A stretch of 64,000 bases of DNA from Warburgia ugandensis (Eukaryota > Streptophyta > Magnoliopsida > Canellales > Canellaceae), in NCBI GenBank assembly GCA_035236585.1, contig CP141139.1, forward strand, positions 50,785,217 to 50,849,216. The letters are read 5' to 3'. The position numbers were made by a program, and so were the translations under genes. The notes under the pieces were generated by a model, which saw nothing but the letters and a program-made list of their open reading frames with translations, did no database searches and was not told where the DNA came from. Positions 23,329 through 34,527 of the stretch are shown piece after piece (the stretch's first letter is position 1; every line of letters starts with the position of its first letter).

Positions 23329-23704
23329 TTTTCACGATTCTCTTATGGGTGTGCTAATATCAAAATACCCTCCTCCCATTAGGTAAAGATCTTTCTTTCT
23401 TTTTATAAAAAATTTAATTTTTACCTTTTAATCAATTATTAATTATTCATTTATTAAAATGCTCTTGTGTTAATAAATTCATAACTTCTCCATCTGATCT
23501 CCAATTTTGGCATTCTCTATATCGTTAGATTCAATCTCTCAAGTAAAAACTATTTATTTATGTTTTATTGGTTGACTTAGTGTTTTTCTAAGGGTTGATT
23601 CTATGGGATTTAGACACATAATTTAAAATTTTTGATCAAAATAAAATTTGGAGCTCATATACATGAAATTTAAAAATTGGGATTACTACATTCGTTTACT
23701 ATAT

Positions 23705-23885
23705 ATTTTCTCAACATAGATATATGAAGAACATCATGAACATCTAGCAGCTAGGGTAGTAAGTCCAACCAGTAGGCTATGGGTCCAACCATTTTCAAGA
23801 TCTAGAATGGTCCAATGAACTGGGGACTCAACTTTCCCTTAACTCCAAATCTTATCACACCTTTCATTGTTAAATAGATTGCTCA
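23705..23885 (-). pseudogene. Ty3/gypsy integrase C-terminal fragment
   Basis: Minus-strand translation gives MKGVIRFGVKGKLSPQFIGPF, a stop, ILKMVGPIAYWLDL and, after another stop, DVHDVLHISMLRKY. This is the conserved end of Tekay/Del-type integrases, just before where a chromodomain would sit. No chromodomain follows: an LTR start lies within about 15 bases. The fragment is about 60 codons and too broken to be an open frame. It is surrounded by LTR sequence on both sides. Confidence 0.88.
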
Positions 23886-24562
23886 AAAGTGTTGGATCAT
23901 CGATGGATCATACTGACGCCACTCAATTGTGATTGTCCAGATCAATCATAAACCATCTACATTCCACTAGTCATGGACTACATAGGTGAGATATGATTAG
24001 GTCCATCTTAGATATGTCATCCATTCTCCAAGTTAGTGATCTAACGGTGTAGATTTATATTTCAAATCAGATAGCTCTGTTGGTGGATAATCTAGGTCTA
24101 AGGAGTCAAATCTAATTGTTTATAGTGGTCTAACTTAGTATTTTAGGTTTAATTTTGTACTCAAAGTGTACGGGTCTAAGCTTAAGATCATGATAATCAA
24201 AGATTTTGATTTGATAATTTCATTCATGATCCATCAATTTTGAGTAATCAAATTTGTTATTCAGGGTTAAAACTTAATGATCAAAACTCTGGCAAGGTTG
24301 TTGGAGTTCTGATCATTGACAAATTAGTATGCATAGTTACAGATCGATGATCCTCATTTAGTTTGCCCGATATTTCTAGTCTAGATCTTTGGAAAGTTTG
24401 ATTCATTATATCAATTTAGAGACAGGGAATATATTGGTAACTTTAGATCATCGACCAGGCATTATTGGACACTATTTACACAATAATAGATCCACCGGCT
24501 GAGATTGTTTGATTAGTTTTAAGCTTAGATCGACAATCTTAGTCAAATCTGATTGAGAAAAA

Positions 24563-24678
24563 ACATGAAAAGATTAGGTTAGCCATTTTACCAAACACTA
24601 GATATACAAGAATTATAAGTATTTAAAATAACTAAATAACATGCATGCACACACATGAAAAATTTCAATTAACAATGA
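24563..24678 (+). repeat. Direct repeat X, left copy
   Basis: About 116 bases matching 55435-55550 in the same orientation with no indel and about nine differences by eye. In the right copy this sequence lies just upstream of the transposase start; here it lies downstream of the transposase end and subterminal repeats. Confidence 0.85.
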
Positions 24679-24694
24679 AAAAAGAAGCAAAATA

Positions 24695-25372
24695 TGATAG
24701 ATACTAATCAACAAAGAGATGTTAACCGACACTCAAAAATTGATATTGACCCGAATATGCAAACATTCCAATTCACAGTTGGGAAATGGCTGAGGATATC
24801 TACAATTCATAGTAGTAATCTTAAAGTCACTTGCTGTAAACAACTTTAAAAGTTTATGATTTTTAAAATTGTTTACATCAAATGACTTTAAAGGTCACTA
24901 TTTTTAAGGTTGTTCGCTGTAAATGACTTTAAAACTTGTTACTTTTAAAGACATTTGCTGTAAACAACGTTAAAAATGGTACACTTTTAAGTCATTTATA
25001 TCAAACAACTTTAAAAACTAATATATTTTCATCACAAATATATATATATATATATATTATATTAGTGTTTAGAATATTTTACATATATACACAATGAAAC
25101 TAATTCTTTTATGATGGATCAGCCTTAATTCATGCATTCTTTGCAAAGACACAAAGATACACACGCGCACACGCGCACACACGCACACACAATACATCAA
25201 CAAGAAAATCAAAGTATTTGTTGGAATAACTCCTCATTTATCATCCTTTTATTACACACACGCACAAATAGACATATAGCATATGAGACTAACAAAAGAG
25301 ATACGAACTAAGAATCATAAATCGATATTGGCTAAGAATATGTAGATATAATTCCAATTCACACTTGGGACT
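24695..25372 (+). repeat. Duplicated 90-bp module with AT and CA/CG simple repeats between copies
   Basis: A module ending in attccaattcacagttggga (24695-24788) recurs in diverged form ending attccaattcacacttggga (about 25285-25372). Between them lie the first palindrome array, a TA run (about 25027-25046) and an irregular ACACGCGC stretch (about 25159-25192). Confidence 0.7.
24811..25015 (+). repeat. CACTA subterminal repeat array 1
   Basis: Five to six degenerate copies of a motif like gctgtaaacaactttaaaag, in both orientations. Such arrays next to CACTA ends are known binding sites for the element's regulatory protein; that role here is inferred. Confidence 0.75.
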
Positions 25373-25395
25373 TTGGTCCACCCACAAAGAAAATC

Positions 25396-25502
<107 letters not shown>

Positions 25503-25589
25503 GAGCTTCATTTTGTGCATAGATGAAGATAGTTGAAAAAAACAAACCTAAAGTTCATGAAAATTTTTATTGAAAACAAAGTATTACTT

Positions 25590-25885
25590 TGAAAGTTGTT
25601 TGAATCAAATGATTTTAAAAGTCTCACCTAAGAAGTTGTTTAATAGAAAAATGTCTTCTTTAGTTTGGCAAGAAGACAAAAAGTTTTAAGCGGGAAAGGA
25701 TTTTTAAAGTCATTTGGTTCAAGCAAATTTAAATGTCCAAAACTTTTAAAGATGTTTTGTTCTAAATGACTTTACAAGTGAAAACTTTTAAAGTTGTTTA
25801 GCTCAAATAACTTTAAAAGTCTAAAAATTTTAAAGATATTTTGTTCTAAAGGACTTTTAAAGTCATTTGAGCTAACCAAATTTAA
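25590..25885 (+). repeat. CACTA subterminal repeat array 2
   Basis: Seven or so copies of the tttaaagt.gttt / aaac.actttaaa motif. The best unit, 25784-25820, is an inverted repeat with 16-bp arms (one mismatch) and a 5-base loop. Confidence 0.8.
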
Positions 25886-26159
25886 AAGCTCTTACTAAAA
25901 TCTAATATATATTTCACTTACAATCTCTTCCTTAAATACAATGAAACTGATTTTTTATGATAGTAAGAATTGATTCACTTATTTTGTACATAATAAGTAC
26001 AAGAATATTAAAAAAGAATTTACTTTCCAGAGATGTCTTCAATTACATATGCATGTGTGTGTGTGTGTATAACATCACATATATAGTATTCATCTCACTT
26101 CAATCCATATAGATCATAATAAAAGAGCTAATTATAAATTTGTAATTATATTGCAACTC

Positions 26160-28362
26160 ACTAATACAATCCATATATCCCCTCATATATTGTTTTCAAC
26201 CCAAGCACCCTCCTCACCATTATTATGCATATAATCCTCATTCTCACCAAGTACTTCAATTGATGGGACTATTTTGGTAATACAAATGTAATCCATTTCA
26301 GTATTTCCTAGGTCATCTTCATCATAAAAATTCTTGGAACAGAATGATAAAGTAGTTAACCATCTCTTATCACATCTGTCTTGCATGTAAATATTTTTTT
26401 TGCTTGAGATGCCAAAATAAATTGATCATTTTTACAACTGATCTTATTGAGGTCAACCAATGTCAATCCAAGGGCATCTGTTTGATGTTGTCTTTGTTGT
26501 GTTCCACCTAATTGCACTTAAACACAACCATAGTTCTGCAAGTATAATCCAAGGCCCATATCTCTCATATAACTGTGTAATAAATATCATTTGCCACTAT
26601 TGGCCTGTTATCTTTTGAACTGGAAAAGAATATAGCATTGGTAAGTAAGCTAAACCCACTATTCTATTACGCTCTTAAGATATCACCATAAATGGAAAAT
26701 CCAGTATATTTTATTACTTCTAATCATGGTCCCATTGCAATCTAGCCCACAGATTTAGATATACCATTGCCATTACTTCTCGCCAATCTTGAATTTGTAT
26801 ATGCACATATTAAGTAGGATATGATTTTTGAAAGTAAGATTATGTATATACATCATGAAATTTATTAAGTGTAAATTCTTTCATTTTGCCTTCTCACGAA
26901 GCCAAGTATTGAAATTGTGACAATGCTCAGATTTTAGCAACATTTATTTTTTCCATAACTTGAATTCTTTGCCTTGAGGACATCCATATGCTTGTTATAC
27001 ATGCGAACAAACCATTAATAATTCATTGTTACCTAAGTGCATGATCAACTTACTCAATGTATGATTGGATTTCATCAACATTTCGTAACACATAAAGATG
27101 TGCTTGGTTCACGTTCTTTATAGTCAATGGTTGATACACAAGCACTATAAGAGGTTCTCCAACCTTGGGATCATGAAATGTAACCAATTGTTTCTTTCTT
27201 GGGATTCTAATCACATCCATTCTTGCTAAGTACTCAGTGCAAAACTCCATCCCCTCTAGCCAGTTATGATTTCATACTTACCCTTTTAAAATTTTTATAT
27301 ACCTCTCAAATAGGTACATTCATCATAAGTAAACTGGCCAATGGAGTCTGACCTTGTCAATGGGGTGCACTAAGTGTACCATGATGTCAAAGAAGGATGG
27401 TAGGAAGATTATCTCTAACTCACATAAAGTTGTCACTAGATGTCCTTAAATATCTTATAATTTTGAAACATTTACCACCTTCTTGCATAAAGCATTAAAG
27501 TAGTAGAATTTTGTACTAGCTCCCCTAACTTTGTCTAGTAACACTGAATGTAATGCTATACATAGGAGTTATTGCATCAACGCATGGCAATTGTGGGACT
27601 TCATTAGCAAATTATTCAACTCTTCCATGGAGACAATGCTTTTAAAATTTGAAGAGTAGTTGTCTGGGACATTGAACTTGGGTAGGGTTTTACACTCTAT
27701 TCTTCTTTCCCCTTTATTGAGTGTATAATTTTCCTTAGGCAGGTATGTTCCTCGATTTCTCCTATCTTGTGGATCCAACTTTCTCTTCAAACCCATCTTC
27801 ATAAGATCCATTCAAGCTGTAAGTCCATCTTTTATTTTTCCTAGTATATCAAGCAAGGTATTGGTCAAGCTTTCACACACATCCTTCCCAATGTGCATGA
27901 CATCAGGCACATGACATAAATGTAGTGATTTCCAATATACAAGCTAAAAGAATATCGATTTCTTCTTCAAACAACTTCTATAATTGCTTTCACCTAGATG
28001 TTTACCTGATTTCTTCTTTCCCCACAACACATTAATGTTTCAATCTACTCCAATAGTTGTCATCCAATCAACATCTTTGGATCTATCCTTATCTCTACAC
28101 TACCATTAAATTCTCCCTTCTTAAAATGGTATAAATGGTCTTTGCACAACCATCTTCTATGCCCAGGAATGCAATTTACCTACTATGTTTAACTCATACA
28201 ACTCATGTTTGATCACTATAGACAGGACAAGTATTGTATCCCTTCATAGTGCATCTAGATAGATAACCGTATGTAGGGAAGTCACTTATTGTACACAACA
28301 GTATAACTTTTAGGGTGAACGACTATTTCCTGTACCATCCTATGCTTCAACACTTATGTCCC
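26160..28362 (-). pseudogene. CACTA TNP2-type transposase, C-terminal part
   Basis: Minus-strand order from 28362 down: FTLKVILLCTISDFPTYGYLS and a GHRRWLC/HFKKGEFNGS segment (Transposase_21 domain); 27811-27569 with KLDPQDRRNRGTYLPKENYTL, YSSNFKSIVSMEELN and KSHNCHALMQ; 27250-27050 with FCTEYLARMDVI and QAHLYVLRNVDEIQSYI (DUF4218 region); near 26450 LVDLNKISCKNDQFILASQAKK and 26386-26183 with MQDRCDKRWLTTL and NFYDEDDLG (DUF4216 region). These match the domain order of plant TNP2 proteins. The protein would cut and move the element. Frameshifts and stops separate all pieces. The segment between the N-terminal part (54491) and 28362, about 100-130 residues in the family, is missing from both sides. 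Confidence 0.88.
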
Positions 28363-30589
28363 ATAATCAGTGAATGTAGGTTGATAAGGTATGCGTTATA
28401 GAGATAACTCATATAACCAATGTTGATATATGTGAAAAGTGATGCCACTTACAAGAGTTGGCAAGTTCTAAGAAAAGAATAGATTTTTAGTCCTCGTATG
28501 AGTAAGAGGACTACTCTTATGAAAATAGTATAGTTCTTAGAGTAAAGAATAAAAGCATTAGAGTATAAAATTAATATATCTAAATGAAAACTTTGTCATT
28601 TGATAGATCCATCATGGGCAACCTTCTAAGGATTGAAGTTTTAATTTTGATGACGTGTATAAACCCTTGAAGATTATGATAACTGTTACGCGATAATACT
28701 ATGATTATAATGAAAAGATCAAACAATAGTAATAATAGAAGAGGTCGTGGGAAAGTTAAGAGAATTATTGCATTAGCTTGTACAAGTAGTGGATATGTTT
28801 GTTGGAAATATAAATACTATGAAAATTAATGAAAATATGATAAAATGAAACTTTAATGTAGATAAATTTGTTGATCTATGAGGTGAGGGCGAGTTAGTCC
28901 TTATATATACAAAGATAATGATAGCCAGTCATCATTGAGAAGTGAATTCCAATTTAATGATCCTTGAGGGTTCTAATTATGAATTAGATGTGAGGAACAA
29001 TTGGAAGATATAAGAACTAATTTATAAGAATGATTATTGAATAGCAATAAGGATGAGGAGACAAATGGAGAATCAATAAGTTGAAATGATTTGTTTGGAT
29101 ATTGGAAGGAAACATATAGAAGTTTCTTTTGATGTTATGCTATGTGGAAGTGTTTGATATTGTTGTTTATTTGACTTTATATCAAAAGTGTTTCTTACAT
29201 GTTGTGGGTCAAGTAGAGAGAGAATCGATCAAAGTGGATAAGGAGAAAGGATTATATTGCAAGAATAACATAAGATGAAGATAATTATAGTTGATAGACA
29301 TTGAACAATGAAAATGTGATGATGCAATTTTCAATGACTAGGGAAAGGTTAATCTTAAAGTTTTAATTTTACTGGAGTGAGCTGCTAGAGTTATATATAA
29401 CTTTTGGTCAGTGTGATCACAAAATCAATCAATCAAGGGAAACTTAATGAGGATAATGGGGAAGAATCTGAACATGATCATTGTGAATGAACTATTATAT
29501 GGATAAGAGAATTTCGACATGGGTATGAACATGTTAGTAATCCTAATGGAAACCTAATGAAAGTATGGATACTAGAAGCTTCTAATGCTAATTTATATGA
29601 GAATGTTTGATTTATGATGATAATTTGATCATAAATTTTAGACACAATAATGAATGAATTCTTAATGTATAGGATTATTTGATGAGATAAAAAACCATAG
29701 AACATGATATATTGTTATGAGTCTTTATAAGCATCAAAATACCCTAGCATACGGCTACTATCACTAAAAGAAGATGCTTCTTGGTCTTTTTAGGAATTTT
29801 AGCTCAAATATCAATGTGAATGTCATTTGAGGACAAAACAACTATTTTATAAATTAGTTCAAAAATAATAATGAGGATAAGTACATAAATAGAGAACTAA
29901 AGCATGAGCACAATCAAATTATTCAAATCATATTGAAAAGATTAGTGGAGACATTGTATCAAAAAATCATATTGAAAAGATTAGTGGAGACATTGTATTA
30001 AAAAATCCCAATACTATATCTAGAAGTATTTGGTTTATAGACCAAAAGTGTGGATTCAGTGAGTATTATATGCACAACAAATTATGTTGAGTGATTAATT
30101 TTGAAGATTAAAAAGAGGAATGATTTTATAAGAAGGATTTATGCTATCTACAATGATCAAGAAGAGGATAATTTTGAAATATTAATCTTATATGAAGTGA
30201 GTTGTTCAAAATTTGAAAATATGTTACTGATGTCAAAATGACTTATAGTGAAGGTGATCATGAGATAAATCATGAATGAAATGAAATTTGATGAAGAGGA
30301 TGATGATGTGTAAATATATAAGTTCAATTACTACTAATGTAAAAGCATTGAAAGCATTACATATGCAAACTAAGTCTTGAGTTGAGTGAATAGAGTTTTG
30401 ATGGCATGATTAACTACAATGGCTCGAGCAGTAGAGATAACATCTATTCTTGAATAAGACCTTCTCTTGAGTTGAGTGGAGCAAAAGGATAGTAAGCATA
30501 GGAGTGGCATTGCATAGTCTAGTGAGGGCTAGAGACCCTTCTCCTCAACAAGGTCACAGAAAATCCAAAGTCAACAACAGTCTACTAGA

Positions 30590-30763
30590 TGTGGTAGAGG
30601 CCAAATAAATATGGCTCCACATAAATAGGGGTGAGTGTTTGCCATTACTTTTGAGTAGGTGCAGACTTCAAATATGGTTGTGGAAGTACATTTAAGGTTA
30701 TAGATATGTATGTTATAGTTTTTTTAGACCCAGGTTCCACACACTCATTCATTGTTGTGTTAC
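30590..30763 (+). pseudogene. Tekay A protease start
   Basis: Plus-strand translation gives GRGQINMAPH, VFAIT, NMVVEVHL and then FLDPGSTHSF, the protease active-site segment typical of Tekay/Del elements, with stops between. It is cut by element C right after the active site and continues at 36654. Copy B has the same segment at about 44790-44825. Confidence 0.8.
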
Positions 30764-31985
30764 TGCAAGTGCACAAGCTAGTGTAGCGTATGTAAGTACG
30801 GGTTTGGTCCCATAGGGGCTCACCTTTAATAATTTAGAGTTTAAATAAAATTTAATTGTTCAAAAATAAAAAATGAGTGACCAAAATTAAATGAAAGTAC
30901 AATCAGAATTTAGATATATTTGATCAATGAAAATTTCAAAGGTTTTAACAAAAAAACAAGAAAAATCTACTTCCCTAGATTGATTATTATCAATTTCTTC
31001 AAATTTGATATATTCAATATTGATCAGCCTCCATTAATATCTTTCTGGTGCTTATGATGAATGATCCAATGGATGAATTATGCATATTCTCCAAAGATTC
31101 AAAGATCTGGTCTAGATAAGGAATTTTAGTTTTAATGACTTAGATCCAATTTTTGAATCTTAGATTGAAGATCAATAAAAATAAACAAGCTATAAAATGT
31201 CCTAAAAACAAGATCTAAAAGTTGATTGAAAATCAAATGTGAAATAGATGAGAAATTGAAGGTATACTATGCTTACGATAGAACTATTAATTTGATTAAA
31301 TAAGGATGGATAAAATAGTTCTTGGATTAATCATGGAATAACATAAATCAAAGTAAACAAGAATATAGTAGAACATGAATAAGAACAATAACAAGATGAA
31401 AATATATTTAAATTTATTGTGCTATGGGCAAAATTAGAATTTTCACTAAAAATTCCTTCTTTTTCTCGCAATGGAAGTTTGGGCTAGTGCGGTATTATGG
31501 AGTGGAGAATAAGCAGGAGATATCAACAAAGGGAAAAGAGTTGTCAGGGGGGAGATCATGAGTTGAAGGGGAACGACGACGAGCACGATATGGTGCTATG
31601 CTGAAGAAGATGTCGATGATAATGGCTGATCGAGCTCGGGCGTTGAAGAGTAGATGGCCAGAGGTGGATGGGTGATTGGGAAGGAAGAAAGGAAAAGAGA
31701 GGGGCTTGGCCCTTGGGTCTGGTGTGGTAAAAAAGAAATAGTGAAATGTGAGAGAGAAGAGGTGGAACAAGAAGAGTGAGAGGGGGAGTTATCGGCCGAT
31801 CTGTGCTAGTACCAACTGGTAGAACAGCGGAACAAGAGAGATGGTGGGAGTAGGGTCGGTGGGTGAGAAAGAGACGACAAAGAGAAAAAGAAACAAGGTG
31901 ATGGGGAGGAGAGGCGAACAGGCTAGGTTGGTGATGAAACAGAGAAAAAGAAATGATATGATGGGGATGAGCGGTGAAGTGGGTT
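30764..31985 (-). repeat. Element C 3' LTR, 5' half deleted
   Basis: Aligns with 34528-35945 of the intact LTR of the same element. It starts on the plus strand with tgttgtgttac, the reverse of the usual ACAACA end. Open frames at 31495-31770 are LTR artefacts. Confidence 0.85.
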
Positions 31986-33420
31986 GACTAGGGAACTGAC
32001 CCTTTCCTCTATTATATAAATTAGTTGACAATTGGCTCACCTGCATATCTAATTTGGCTAGGGCTTGAGAATTGATATTCTGGAATTGGTTCAAAGCCCT
32101 TTTTGTCTCTTCATTCTGTTTTGCAAACATGCTCTCAATTCTGTTCTTTAAAGATGGTTTCTTTAGTTGTTAAGGTTGTTGGAAATTAGGTGGCTACTGG
32201 CGAATTGTAGGCCTAAGAGGATAGTTTTGGATAGGAGGATTTACAAATGGTCACCCTTGGTGGTTATTCTTTGACCAAGATAAGTTGGTATGGCTAGCCC
32301 ATCCAGGGTTGTAGGTCTTAGAATATGGGTTCTTACTAGGTTGGTGATATGCATTCAATGTATTCGCTTGGTCAACAAGATAGTCCTTTAGCACTCTCCT
32401 TGATGGACGAGATGAGGTGATATGAGTTGGGTTAGAACATATAGTACAAACTTCTTATTGAGGTTTATGGGATAAAGTAGTAGCCATGAAAGTTTCAAAC
32501 ATGGTTTCAAGTTTGTCCATTCTTCCACCTAATTTTTCAACTACAGAGTCAATTTTATGGGATAGATCAATATGCACTCCTATCTCATTGAGATCCCCCT
32601 TCTTAGTGGGCTAGTTGGTTCTTTCTCTCCTCTTTGAATAATCCCATTGCTGAGAATTATCGACCAATGTTTGAAAGAACTCTCATGCCTCACTTTCATC
32701 CTTTATCATGAGGGTCCCTCCACTTACTGCATGTATCATTTGTCTATTTTGAGGTGTCAATGCCTCATATAAGTATTAAACCTGCTGCCATTTGTCAAAT
32801 CCATGATGAGGGCATTTCTACAGTAGTTCATTCTATCGTTCCCAACATTATAATATTGTTCATTGTCCCTTTGTTGGAAATTGACAATTTCACTACTAAG
32901 AGCATTTGTTTTGTGAATAGGGAAGAACTTGTTCAAAAACTTCTTAGACAATTGGTCCCATGTATGTATGGAACCTACCTCCAAGGAATTAAGCCATAAC
33001 TTGGCTTTGTCCTTAAGTGATAATGGGAATAGCCTAAGCCTAATAGAATCATTCAAAAAATTTCAGAACTTAAATGTGGCACAAATATCAAGGAACTCCT
33101 TAATATGTAGGTAGGGGTCTTTCTATCTTGACCATAAAAAGTAGAGAGTAATTGAATGACTCCCAACTTTAACTCGAAGTGGTTGGCATTTGTGAGAAGT
33201 TAAGCTATGCAGGATGGGGTATTAAGTTATAGAGGTGCATAAAAATCTCTAATTATTTTGTGCTTGATCTTTGTTGGTGGTTCTGCCATCGGGATAAGAA
33301 CTAGGTCTCTTTTTCCTTATCTTCTGTTGGTTGAATCTCTAAGTCAAAAGGTATTAGCTCTGGGTTTTGAGATTGACGCCCTTGCATAAACTACCTTAAT
33401 CTAAAATGTCCTAATCTAAA
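31986..33420 (-). pseudogene. Element C gag
   Basis: Minus-strand order: QSQNPELIPFDLEIQ; a broken N-terminal part; DSIRLRLFPLSLKDKAKLWL and SIHTWDQLSKKFLNKFFPIHKTNAL (33056-32757); TPQNRQMIHAVSGGTLM; VHIDLSHKIDSVVEKLGGRMDKLETMFETF; CTICSNPTHITSS, like a partial zinc knuckle; ANTLNAYHQPSKNPYSKTYNPGW; and RALNQFQNINSQALAKLDMQ with QLSTNLYNRGKGQF. This is the most complete Gag in the window. Several stops remain. At 31985 the frame runs straight into LTR sequence, so the last open stretch (32130-31789) encodes a chimera of Gag and LTR-derived residues. Confidence 0.9.
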
Positions 33421-34527
33421 TACTGACTCTACCTCTATGTGATCCACAAATAAAGGTAACAATCAAATAATCCTTAGGCTAATAAGCATCAATATTTTGA
33501 TTTTCTTGAATTTGTTGGGGGACAATGCTTTTAGATTAGCACAATCTAATGCTCCTCCTCTCTATCAAATATTACTATTGCTTACAGTTAGGTTCTGCTC
33601 TAAGGTAGTTAATACAATCCTTATGTCAAAAGATGTTTAGACCTCAACTGAGGTCAACAGAAGGGGGAAAAATCACTCTGATTTTAAGACACCCAATATA
33701 ACCATAGTGCTTAGAAGCCACTAGAGTGATAACAGATTGCGTCTTAGTAAGTGGGTCCTATGAGCATGTGATGGGCCTATAGGTCTCCTTTAATTGATTT
33801 TACGTTAATTTGAGATGTAGGGTTGTGCGCTTGTGGTGATTATCCTAGGTGAGCCAAGAAGTGATGATGAAATCCATCCTTGATCTTGTAGGATCAGGTG
33901 CCCTTACTAATTAATTTTCACACTTCATGGTAGTTTGATTAACATATAAATCACCTTAAAGCAATAAATGTGCCATAAGAATGTAATTATAACAATAAAC
34001 TAATGTAAAATCCTAAAAATGCAATAATTACATAAATGATTTCTATATGCAATTACACAACCAAACATTGCAAAACTATTCGAAATGCAAACCCTAACCT
34101 AGGATATAAAAGGAAGAAGAGATACTTACAGTGGGGTTTCAATGAAGATTAAGTGTGGGCCACCTTATCCTATACTTGCCCTATTTTATATAGCCCTTTT
34201 AAAATTGGAATTAAAATTTGCAATTAACAATGGTCTTCACTACAAGATTCACTCAAAAAAAGAAAACAATTACATTCTAGGAAAGCAGAAAAATTCTATT
34301 TATTTGATGAAGCTCCGCTTGCCAATTTCCTTTGCTTTCTAATTTTTGAAAACTAAAAATAGCAATAAGAACTAAAATCAAGAAATAAGTTAATCATGCA
34401 CAAAGAAAATAAAAAAAATTCACCTAAAATGTTAAAATAATGCAATTCCTAAAAATTTTTTTTTGGATTTTTTAATTAAATTTTATGAAAACTCCATTGC
34501 GACTCCTTAGCAATGGCTCCAAATACT
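33421..34527 (-). other. Element C leader and primer-binding site
   Basis: The minus strand at 34521-34504 reads tggagccattgctaagga, the least decayed tRNA-Asp-type primer site in the window. The leader that follows aligns with 1336-2340 and 8471-9530 and encodes nothing recognisable. Confidence 0.75.

Larger units (their letters stand above)
22825..24562 (-). mobile_element. Rearranged Tekay/Del-like remnant, reverse strand
   Basis: Read on the minus strand: 24562 down to about 23890 matches the middle of the LTR at 38497-42360 (about 39770-40600); 23885-23705 encodes an integrase C-terminus; at 23691 an LTR begins TGTAGTAATCCC and runs to about 22940, matching 38497-39250 including the gagaagttatga and aggagggtattttga segments. 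This looks like a 5' LTR fragment and 3' LTR start around an almost wholly deleted body. Near 22936 a second possible LTR start (TATAATACCC on the minus strand) follows sequence typical of the end of such elements; that is weak. The lower end is cut by LTR4. Confidence 0.7.

Noticed and set aside
24563..24678. Repeat X as a target-site duplication of the 26 kb nest or of the CACTA element
   Set aside because: 116 bases is far too long; LTR elements make 5-bp and CACTA elements 3-bp duplications.
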